From: Rikenellaceae bacterium
Lineage (GTDB): Bacteria; Bacteroidota; Bacteroidia; Bacteroidales; UBA932
Direction: 5' to 3'
Length of the DNA: 27,422 nucleotides
Assembly (NCBI GenBank): GCA_900767405.1
Contig: CAAFZB010000010.1
Location: forward strand, 1-27,422
A program made the position numbers and the translations under genes. Below are positions 1-5,997 of the stretch, one piece after another (positions within the stretch are counted from its first letter, which is position 1; each line of letters begins with the position of its first letter). The notes beneath the pieces are model-generated. The model made no database searches, was not told the DNA's origin, and saw only the letters and a program-made list of their open reading frames with translations.

Positions 1-2
1 TG

Positions 3-272
3 CCCGGCAATGAAAGGGAACAATACATCAAGGATATGACAACAGAACGCGACATCATCAACCAGAAGGAGTTCGCCCGTCAGGAAGGACGCGCCGAAGG
101 ACTGGCCGAGGGTAAAGCCGAGGGACTGGCCGAAGGAGAAGCTAAAGGGTTGGCCAAAGGATTGGCCGAAGCCAAAGCCGGGATTGCCAAGGGAATGCTT
201 GAAAACGGGATTGACCTAAAGCTAATTGTAAAGTTGACCGGCTTGAGCGAGGAAGAGGTTGAAAGCCTCTAG
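3..272 (+). CDS. C-terminal end of an Rpn-family (PD-(D/E)XK) nuclease/putative transposase, partial
   Basis: The reading frame is open through the left edge, so the gene starts outside the window; the ATG at 36 is internal. The visible part is a charged helical tail with a run of short GLAEG/KAEG-type repeats rich in Ala, Glu, Gly and Lys, followed by a compact ending (DLKLIVKLTGLSEEEVESL) that looks like a small helical module. Known of the family: Bacteroidota Rpn/PD-(D/E)XK transposase-like proteins commonly end in such AEG-repeat tails followed by an 'I...TGLS..EI..L' segment, after an N-terminal nuclease domain. The nuclease domain itself is not visible, so the call rests on the tail only. 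The gene stops just before a cluster of palindromic repeats. The repeat-rich tail could also belong to another AEG-tailed protein family. Confidence 0.65.
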   Translation, partial: PGNEREQYIKDMTTERDIINQKEFARQEGRAEGLAEGKAEGLAEGEAKGLAKGLAEAKAGIAKGMLENGIDLKLIVKLTGLSEEEVESL

Positions 273-289
273 AATGTCATATCTGGCGC

Positions 290-345
290 GACCCTTCGTC
301 ATTGCGGGCCCTGACCTTTCGTCATTGCGGGCCACGACCCGCAAT
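290..345. repeat. Intergenic repeat cluster A: two direct copies of a ~22-bp unit plus an 8-bp-stem palindrome
   Basis: CGTCATTGCGGGCC occurs at 297-310 and again at 320-333, each preceded by a GACC(C/T)TT-like stretch. ATTGCGGG (324-331) pairs perfectly with CCCGCAAT (338-345) across a 6-nt loop. The same unit occurs in reverse complement at 3058-3127. It does not look coding and resembles a REP-like extragenic palindrome family. Confidence 0.8.
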
Positions 346-359
346 CCCTTGAGGCGGAA

Positions 360-422
360 GATCCCGGATCAGGTCCGGGATGACAAAGAAGGTCCGGGAT
401 GACAAAGAAGGTCCGGGGTGAC
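360..422. repeat. Intergenic palindrome B with two following ~19-bp tandem units
   Basis: ATCCCGGA (361-368) and TCCGGGAT (374-381) form a perfect 8-bp stem with a 5-nt loop. The segment 360-384 is followed by two ~19-bp units at 385-403 and 404-422, built on AAAGAAGGTCCGGGATGAC with one change. The 25-bp segment 360-384 recurs exactly, in reverse complement, at 3134-3158. The cluster ends only a few bases from the stop of the PfkB kinase gene and may act as its transcript's 3' hairpin, although there is no T-tract. Confidence 0.8.
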
Positions 423-428
423 GAGGGG

Positions 429-1370
429 TCAAAGAATTTCAAAGTCCTTGCAGACGTAGTTGTCAATGCTCTGACAACAGTTCTTGGCAAAGCGCCCGGC
501 GATGAACAGAATCTCTTCCCACACAGGTTCGGGAATGCTGTCCAGATCTTGTCTTCCGATTTTCTTCGCAAGGAGCGCATAGAGGAATCCGGCATTGAAG
601 TTATCCCCTGCGCCTATGGTTGACACTGTTTCATAGTCCTCGACCGGGAAAGACATATGTCTGCCGGCAGTGAACACTTCCACCGGGCCGGCTCCCTGCG
701 TACAGATGAAATTGTGACACAACGGCCCTATGTGTTTGTCGTATATTTCCACGGGACTCGTTGTTCCGAACAGATAGCCGAAATCCTCGTACGAGCCGCG
801 TACCACATCGCTCAGACGGCAATTTTCCTGAATATTCTCAAAAGTATCCCGAAGATCGCGCAGATGGCTCTTTCTGAAATTGATGTCATAGAACAGGATA
901 GCCCCGGCATTGCGGGCCTTTTTCAGAAGAGTCTGTGTATATGCGCGTATTTTAGGATTGATTGCGAAGTACGAACCAAAGAGCACCAGGTCATTCTCTT
1001 CAAAGCCAATGGTTTCAACCGTGTCTTCCCTCAGGGATGCGCTTGCGTGGTCCTTGTAGAACTCATACTGGGCATTGTTGTTCTTGTCCAGAAATGCAAG
1101 AGATATATGGGTCTGTGTTCCGGGATTGCGGGTGACGGCCAGGGAAGTCACACCATTGTCCTCCATAAACGAAGTCACGATGTCTCCCACGTGGTCAGAA
1201 CCGACCTGCGTCACCATCATCACTTTGGCTTGAGGAAAATGCCTGGAGGTCATTCTCCCCAATGAAATCATCGCATTGAACGTCGATCCCCCGGGAATCG
1301 CCGCTGTGGGCCGGTCATCCTTGAAAATGATGTCCAGCACCGTCTCGCCTATACCGACAATCTTTCTCAT
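429..1370 (-). CDS. PfkB-family carbohydrate kinase (fructokinase-like)
   Basis: This 313-residue protein is of normal length for PfkB/ribokinase-fold sugar kinases, which transfer the ATP gamma-phosphate to a sugar hydroxyl in the cytosol. The N-terminus MRKIVGIGETVLDIIF followed by PGGSTFNA matches the family's first substrate-binding segment. The second PfkB signature is at residues 250-262 (STIGAGDNFNAGF), with D256 as the expected catalytic base and GAG as the anion hole. DINFR near residue 162 corresponds to the usual DxNxR segment. No signal peptide is seen. It lies 59 bp downstream of the C69 dipeptidase on the same strand with no clear terminator between, so the two may be co-transcribed. 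The sugar specificity (fructose, mannose or other) cannot be read from sequence, and a role in the distant mannan locus is not shown. Confidence 0.9.
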   Translation of the reverse strand: MRKIVGIGETVLDIIFKDDRPTAAIPGGSTFNAMISLGRMTSRHFPQAKVMMVTQVGSDHVGDIVTSFMEDNGVTSLAVTRNPGTQTHISLAFLDKNNNAQYEFYKDHASASLREDTVETIGFEENDLVLFGSYFAINPKIRAYTQTLLKKARNAGAILFYDINFRKSHLRDLRDTFENIQENCRLSDVVRGSYEDFGYLFGTTSPVEIYDKHIGPLCHNFICTQGAGPVEVFTAGRHMSFPVEDYETVSTIGAGDNFNAGFLYALLAKKIGRQDLDSIPEPVWEEILFIAGRFAKNCCQSIDNYVCKDFEIL

Positions 1371-1429
1371 CTGGAATTGTTTTTAATTGCAGTCGCCTCC
1401 GCAGGGACTCATCTTTTTCATTCGGCGTA

Positions 1430-2989
1430 TCACCATTCTCCTCTATCGTACTTTGCAGCATCAAGGGGCACGACATAGGGAGGCTGGGGCAGCGGATGAT
1501 TCTCGAGACTCTGGAAATCGGCGCGGTAATAATTCGTCTTCGTGGTTTTCATCATATGCCAGATCATATCGTCGAATATCCAGCGGGCATCCTCGATGCA
1601 CTTATCCTGAACGGCAGTGCAGTATCTTGTAAGAATGTCTGCTGCTTCGGCAGGATTGTTGGCATACGCCTTTGCGGCCTTCTCGACAATCCTGGGATAT
1701 TCCTTCATAACGAGCCTTTCAACAGTTTTCCAGTAGTCTTTCACGCCTTTGCTGTAGATTTTACGGTTCTGGGCGCAGAAAGCATTGATTCTCTTGTAGA
1801 TATGCTGCGCCTGTTCCGGATTGTAACGCCATTCCCGGGCACACAGTCCGTAACTTTCGTTACAGGCGGTTATGGCACTCGAAACAGGAACATACGGTGA
1901 GTGCGCAGCTTCACTGAGGGTAACCCAACTTACACAGCACATTGGCGCCGGAAGGTCGTCACGGACCTGTATGATGGTTACGTCCTGCTGGGTCTCGTCA
2001 CCAATCACCCGGTTCTGCCAGGCGTCATTATCCTCGGGGTTGTACTTTGTTCCCCAATAGCGGTCCCGCAAAATCTCCATCGCCTGCTCGAGGGTCACCT
2101 TTCCGTCGGGTCTGAACAGCAGAGGATAGTATGTGCCGTGTTCGTAGTCCCCGATCGAAGAGGGCGACAGGAGTCTGTGCCCCTGCCAGGTGCGGAGATG
2201 AGAAAAATCGTAGAATCTTCCGTCGCCGCAATATGTCCTGCGCAGGTTCATCTTTCCGTTGCTGTCCATCACTGCAAAGCCATATTTCGACGGAAGGCGG
2301 AAAAGATTCCGGGAGCATATCACTCCGGCCCTGTCTTTGGGATCTACGGTGTCGAGCATAAATTCATTGCCGAATACGGCGACCATATCTTCGGGCAACC
2401 TCACCGCACAATACTGATGCCCCGAGTATATTTCCATATACCAGGTCTCCTTCTGGTCGGTCACCATAATGATTTCACGGCCTGCGGCTCCTTTTATGTC
2501 GAGAACGTGGGCAAGCAGCTCCACCGCCTCTCTTGCAGTCCTGCAAACCGGAGCCAGGACTTGATGTATGGTCTCTTCTGCTACTCCGTCCGGAACGCTC
2601 GGGTCGGCCTCCTGAACTTCCTTGCAGTTGTATGCCGTGATGGTCGATATAATCGCGACTCCGTATTCATTCATCTGCCCGGAGCTCCAGTATCCGTCTC
2701 CAAAGTCGGGATATTCAAGTTCTACCAGACGGCAGGTATTCTGGGGAAGTTCCCACCTGAATCCGTTTGTTCCCCCGACCATACGTCCCGGGACACCTTT
2801 CACCGATTCTTTTATCGACAGAAACGGCAATTGCGGATCCATACTGTCGTCGCAGCTGCGACCAATCATCACATAACCGTCGGCAGCACACTTTTTCCCA
2901 ATGTACAGGCCGGTGCAGGCCCGGGCTCTGAAAACACACAGCGGCATCAGCAATGCGACTGCAGCGAACGCAAAAAATATCTTTTTCAT
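1430..2989 (-). CDS. C69-family dipeptidase (PepD-like), exported
   Basis: An Ntn-hydrolase peptidase of 519 residues, expected to release dipeptides. The start chosen is the ATG at 2989 because it gives a typical signal peptide (MKKIFFAFAAVALLMPLC). Upstream in-frame codons to 3070 cross the probable promoter and encode an unlikely N-terminus. The segment ACTGLYIGKKCAADG after the signal matches the C69 family N-terminus, where Cys25 would become the N-terminal nucleophile after processing. Later segments on substrate release (METW-YMEIYSGHQY-like region, residues about 205-220) also fit the family. Export suggests a periplasmic role in peptide scavenging. It precedes the PfkB kinase on the same strand. 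The family assignment is strong; the exact peptide specificity is unknown. Confidence 0.9.
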   Translation of the reverse strand: MKKIFFAFAAVALLMPLCVFRARACTGLYIGKKCAADGYVMIGRSCDDSMDPQLPFLSIKESVKGVPGRMVGGTNGFRWELPQNTCRLVELEYPDFGDGYWSSGQMNEYGVAIISTITAYNCKEVQEADPSVPDGVAEETIHQVLAPVCRTAREAVELLAHVLDIKGAAGREIIMVTDQKETWYMEIYSGHQYCAVRLPEDMVAVFGNEFMLDTVDPKDRAGVICSRNLFRLPSKYGFAVMDSNGKMNLRRTYCGDGRFYDFSHLRTWQGHRLLSPSSIGDYEHGTYYPLLFRPDGKVTLEQAMEILRDRYWGTKYNPEDNDAWQNRVIGDETQQDVTIIQVRDDLPAPMCCVSWVTLSEAAHSPYVPVSSAITACNESYGLCAREWRYNPEQAQHIYKRINAFCAQNRKIYSKGVKDYWKTVERLVMKEYPRIVEKAAKAYANNPAEAADILTRYCTAVQDKCIEDARWIFDDMIWHMMKTTKTNYYRADFQSLENHPLPQPPYVVPLDAAKYDRGEW

Positions 2990-3005
2990 AGATGAATTTT
3001 CATCG

Positions 3006-3013
3006 CAAATGTA
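3006..3013 (-). promoter_or_regulatory. Probable -7 promoter element for the dipeptidase gene
   Basis: The minus strand reads TACATTTG, a full match to the Bacteroidota -7 consensus TAnnTTTG, 16 bp upstream of the ATG at 2989. The expected transcription start would leave a leader of only about ten nucleotides. I see no convincing -33 TTTG at the usual spacing, so the call is moderate. Confidence 0.5.
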
Positions 3014-3057
3014 GTAAAAAAGCCTGTATATTGTTCTTCGTTCGTCTGTGCGGATGA

Positions 3058-3127
3058 GATTGCGGGTCAAGGCCGCAATGACGAAGGGTCAGGCCCGCAA
3101 TGACGAAGGGTCAAGCCCGCAATGACG
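3058..3127. repeat. Intergenic repeat cluster A', three copies of the ~22-bp unit in inverted orientation
   Basis: CCGCAATGACG occurs at 3073-3083, 3095-3105 and 3117-3127, a regular 22-bp period with AAGGGTCA(A/G)G linkers. ATTGCGG (3059-3065) pairs with CCGCAAT (3073-3079) over a 7-nt loop. The units are reverse complements of those at 290-345. There are no unique spacers, so it is a tandem repeat rather than a CRISPR array. Confidence 0.8.
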
Positions 3128-3133
3128 CTCCCT

Positions 3134-3158
3134 GTCATCCCGGACCTGATCCGGGATC
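3134..3158. repeat. Intergenic palindrome B, inverted copy
   Basis: This 25-bp segment is the exact reverse complement of 360-384. ATCCCGGA (3137-3144) pairs with TCCGGGAT (3150-3157) around a 5-nt loop. It sits 12 bp beyond the stop of the YqaA-like gene and could form a hairpin at the 3' end of that transcript, though no T-tract follows. Confidence 0.8.
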
Positions 3159-3170
3159 TGATTCACCGGG

Positions 3171-3608
3171 TCAGAGGAGACTGGAGACGGAGGCCGTCCA
3201 TATCCAGAACCTTATTCCTTTTCCCAGGAGGAGCAGCACGATTGTCCAGAAGGGCTTCACCTTGAAGAACCCCAGGGAGATTGCAAAGACGTCGCCGATT
3301 ATCGGCACCCAGGCCAGAAGGGCGAGCCAGACACCGTACTTGTCTAGAAGGACCTTCTGCTTCTCCATTTTTTCCGGTTTAACCTTGAACCATTTTTCGA
3401 TCCACTCCCATTTGCCTATCCAGCCTATCCAATACGTGAGCACGCTTCCAAGCCAATTGCCCAGGGTACCCACAATAAGGCAGCTCCTGGCGTCGCCGAC
3501 AGCGGCAAGAACGGCTATATACAATGCGTCGGCACTGAACGGCAGTATTGTCGCCGCCAGAAACGTTCCTATGAACAGGCCCAGTAAACCGAGGTTTTCG
3601 AGATTCAT
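3171..3608 (-). CDS. YqaA-family small inner-membrane protein (DedA/VTT-like)
   Basis: A 145-residue hydrophobic protein with about four membrane segments. The N-terminal segment contains FIGTFLAATILPFSADALYI, which fits YqaA proteins where a conserved 'LP.P.E'-like motif lies inside a re-entrant helix; here it reads LPFSADAL. A GTLGNWLGS-type glycine-rich segment follows, then a charged cytoplasmic or loop region rich in Lys (KWFKVKPEKMEKQK), then LLAWVPIIGDVFAISLGF, also typical. Family members are small VTT-domain proteins of poorly known function, with suggested roles in membrane lipid handling. Its ATG begins on the base next to the stop codon of the metallophosphoesterase gene (TAA at 3611-3609, ATG at 3608), so translation is probably coupled. 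Partner and substrate are unknown. Confidence 0.85.
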   Translation of the reverse strand: MNLENLGLLGLFIGTFLAATILPFSADALYIAVLAAVGDARSCLIVGTLGNWLGSVLTYWIGWIGKWEWIEKWFKVKPEKMEKQKVLLDKYGVWLALLAWVPIIGDVFAISLGFFKVKPFWTIVLLLLGKGIRFWIWTASVSSLL

Positions 3609-5945
3609 TTACAGCCCGTAGCAATAGACATTGCCTGCAAAGTCGGTGAAATACAGGGAATCTCCGCTAACCAGAGGCTTGCACAATACCGGAAGTCCCA
3701 CCTTGATTCTCCATACAAAACGTCCGTTGTCCTGCCTCAGGCAGTACACGAATCCGTCGTTTGCACCGAATATCACATTATCACCATAAGCGGCAGGTGA
3801 ACTTTCCACGGTTTTCTCCCTGTTCTTAGTGTACGGAGAGGTATATATTATGGCAGGCTCGCACAGGAAGTTCCACGCCTGGGACAGGTCTTCCAAGTTG
3901 ACTGCCAGCAGCCCGTTGTCCGATGTTCCTACGAACACCTTCCCACCGGCAACCAGCGGTTCGCTCCTGGTATTGAAGATATAGTCGTAGGACTGTTTCT
4001 TGAGTTCCTTACCGGAACGGGCCCCGACCTGCATTATCGCAGAGTATCCGGTATATACGAAGGTCGTATCCAGGACGGCGGGAGTGCAGGTGCTGTACCT
4101 GTTGTCATAGTCCTTCTTCTCCCAAAGGAACTCCCCGGTGGCGGCGTCATAGCAGTAACGGCCTACCCAGTAACCATTGGTAAGGAGCGCCCCGGCGGCG
4201 GTTCTGTTGGTATTCACGTTGGTAATCGCCGAATGATTGTGGCTGTTCTTCCACACCACCTCCCCGGTCTTGGCGTCGAGCGCGCAAAGAGACGATGCGC
4301 AACCCATAAACACAAGCCCGTCGGCAGCGTGGACACCTTCTGTAAAGGTCGGATAGAAGGTAACGTCTATCCTCTTGCTCCAGATTACCGAGCCGTCGGC
4401 AACATTTATTGCGTAAATATTGTAGTCGACATCTCCGGCATACAGGATGCCGTCCATAAGGGCGAGGTCTCCCTTCACCGAGTTCTTTACCGGACAGCTC
4501 CACTCTATCCGGCCGGTGAGGGCGTCCAGCGAGAATACAGCGCAATCCCGGCCGTTCTCATTGTCCATCCCCGCAACAAAGATATGGCCGTCGGCAATAA
4601 TGGGATCTGTGAAATATGTCTTGCAGGGCAGAGTCGTCATCCACTTAAGACCGGGCTCCTGAGCCTGCCGGCCTATTATTTTTTCTCCGTCGCCAAACAG
4701 AGCCTCAACACTGTAAACCTCCCCCGGTTCAAGGGACCCGGGCAGCCTTGCCTCCCACATCATATCGTTGAGCTGAGTCATTGCGACCTTCTTTCCTCCG
4801 GGAAGGAGAACATTAGCCTTGAGCGGCTCGCTGGCTGCATCATATATGACAGAACGTACGCATCCGCCCACCTCGTGGGCTACAATATGGTTGGAGATGG
4901 GAGCATAGTGCATCCGGGTAGAAATGTTGCCTTTGCCGTCGAAGGTGAATTCGCGCATAGCCGACGCCGAATGGTCGTTGCTGGCCTTGCTGGGAGCCAT
5001 TGAGCAGAAGAACTTCACACCCGATTCGGCAATGGTTCTGTAGTCGTCGTGACGGTGGCCGTACACGAATGCCTTGACGTTCGCATTGTCGGGGATGAGC
5101 TGCCGGGCGGCATCGTGGTTGAACATCATAACCGGAGTGCCTGCCGGCACGGCTTCGAGGTCCTGCCCAATCCAGGCACGGATATCGTCGGCGCTGTACG
5201 ACGGGCGGGCGTCTCCCATAAGCATAGGAGTTACAATGAAATGCACTCCTGCGGCATTGAAGGAATACCAGGAAGGACCGAAGCAGTCTTCGAAGTTCTT
5301 TTCGCCGTAGTCGTTCCCAAGATAATCCCTGTTCCCTTTAATAAGGTCGTGATTGCCTATCGTATATACAACCCTGCGACCTACGTTCCCGGTATTCATT
5401 GCACGGGAGAAGAATACAAGGCCGCTCTCGTAGCATATATCCCCTGTCACGGCAATAAAGTCTATGTCGTGGATAGCGGCATACTCCTTAACCCTGTCTA
5501 TCCAGTCCATATATATTCTGTCTTCTATATCGCTCATATGCACGAACTTGCCGTAAGTCCTGCACTTTGAAAGGCCGAAGTCCAGACCAGGGTTGCCCCC
5601 GTTTATCACCTCATCTGTGGGCTGTGTGCCGGACATCCGGCCTCTTACGTCACAGAAAAAAGGATTGGTGTTTCTGTATCCGTCGGGAGTATAGACAGTT
5701 ACGAAACGCGCCCTGGGATTCGCTTCCAGGCTGTAGCTTCCGTCCCTGCCGCTCACCACAACTGTGAAACCGTCCGATACGGCAACCCCGGCAAGGCCTT
5801 TCTCGCCTTTGTCCATAACGCCGTTGGCATTCCTGTCGTTGAATATTTTACCTTGAAACGATTGCACCTCCAACGCAAAAGTTCCGGCAGGAACAAGGCA
5901 GAGCGTCAGAGAAAAAAGAATGATATTAAATGCTTTGTTTTTCAT
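3609..5945 (-). CDS. Exported calcineurin-like metallophosphoesterase fused to a PQQ-like beta-propeller
   Basis: A 778-residue protein, starting at the ATG at 5945 because MKNKAFNIILFSLTLCLVPAG is a clear signal peptide; longer upstream frame overlaps the divergent gene. Domains in order: an SD-repeat/Cna-like beta domain with a calcium-site-like GKIFNDRNANGVMDKGE (32-48); a calcineurin-like phosphoesterase (about 130-345) with SDIE (D139), GD (G168-D169), GNHD (197-200), NH (276-277) and GHRH (296-299); a short beta domain (about 350-425); then repeated 'D..TG...W' blades of a PQQ-like propeller (about 430-778, for example ALTGRIEW and ADGSVIW). Known of the family: Bacteroidota phosphoesterases with such N and C beta domains are common; the propeller fusion is less usual. 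The first metal motif is D-x-E rather than D-x-H. It is probably periplasmic or surface-located, with unknown substrate. It abuts the YqaA-like gene. Confidence 0.85.
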   Translation of the reverse strand: MKNKAFNIILFSLTLCLVPAGTFALEVQSFQGKIFNDRNANGVMDKGEKGLAGVAVSDGFTVVVSGRDGSYSLEANPRARFVTVYTPDGYRNTNPFFCDVRGRMSGTQPTDEVINGGNPGLDFGLSKCRTYGKFVHMSDIEDRIYMDWIDRVKEYAAIHDIDFIAVTGDICYESGLVFFSRAMNTGNVGRRVVYTIGNHDLIKGNRDYLGNDYGEKNFEDCFGPSWYSFNAAGVHFIVTPMLMGDARPSYSADDIRAWIGQDLEAVPAGTPVMMFNHDAARQLIPDNANVKAFVYGHRHDDYRTIAESGVKFFCSMAPSKASNDHSASAMREFTFDGKGNISTRMHYAPISNHIVAHEVGGCVRSVIYDAASEPLKANVLLPGGKKVAMTQLNDMMWEARLPGSLEPGEVYSVEALFGDGEKIIGRQAQEPGLKWMTTLPCKTYFTDPIIADGHIFVAGMDNENGRDCAVFSLDALTGRIEWSCPVKNSVKGDLALMDGILYAGDVDYNIYAINVADGSVIWSKRIDVTFYPTFTEGVHAADGLVFMGCASSLCALDAKTGEVVWKNSHNHSAITNVNTNRTAAGALLTNGYWVGRYCYDAATGEFLWEKKDYDNRYSTCTPAVLDTTFVYTGYSAIMQVGARSGKELKKQSYDYIFNTRSEPLVAGGKVFVGTSDNGLLAVNLEDLSQAWNFLCEPAIIYTSPYTKNREKTVESSPAAYGDNVIFGANDGFVYCLRQDNGRFVWRIKVGLPVLCKPLVSGDSLYFTDFAGNVYCYGL

Positions 5946-5951
5946 AACTAA

Positions 5952-5959
5952 CAAAATTA
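5952..5959 (-). promoter_or_regulatory. Possible -7 promoter element for the metallophosphoesterase gene
   Basis: The minus strand reads TAATTTTG, matching TAnnTTTG, only 6 bp upstream of the ATG at 5945. If used, the transcript would start at or within a couple of bases of the start codon, that is, be nearly leaderless. No -33 element at normal spacing was found, and AT-rich DNA can match by chance. Confidence 0.35.
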
Positions 5960-5971
5960 ATGATTTTTTCG

Positions 5972-5979
5972 TAAGTTTG
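5972..5979 (+). promoter_or_regulatory. Probable -7 promoter element for the GH2 gene
   Basis: The plus strand reads TAAGTTTG, a full match to the Bacteroidota TAnnTTTG consensus, 18 bp upstream of the ATG at 5998. It lies in the 52-bp divergent region shared with the metallophosphoesterase gene, facing the opposite element at 5952-5959. The -33 position shows no clear TTTG. Confidence 0.5.
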
Positions 5980-5997
5980 GGAAAGCGCAAATGCCAT

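Noticed and set aside
299..595. Small frames over the intergenic repeats whose translations contain CHPGPDPGS (also 3100-3621 on the plus strand).
   Set aside because: They are translations of the palindromic repeats and run on into the antisense of real genes; this peptide is a common artefact of such repeats.
429..1370. PfkB kinase as a member of the mannan pathway (for example a mannokinase or fructokinase step).
   Set aside because: It lies outside the PUL, beyond oppositely oriented genes, with a different neighbour and probable promoter; nothing in its sequence gives specificity.
3071..3127. Regular 22-bp repeats that could suggest a small CRISPR array.
   Set aside because: The units are contiguous tandem repeats without unique spacers, and no cas genes are present.
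290..3158. Inverted repeats as the ends of an insertion sequence or composite element.
   Set aside because: No transposase lies between them, no target-site duplication is visible, and the palindromes look like dispersed REP-like elements. Kept only as a possible recombination substrate.
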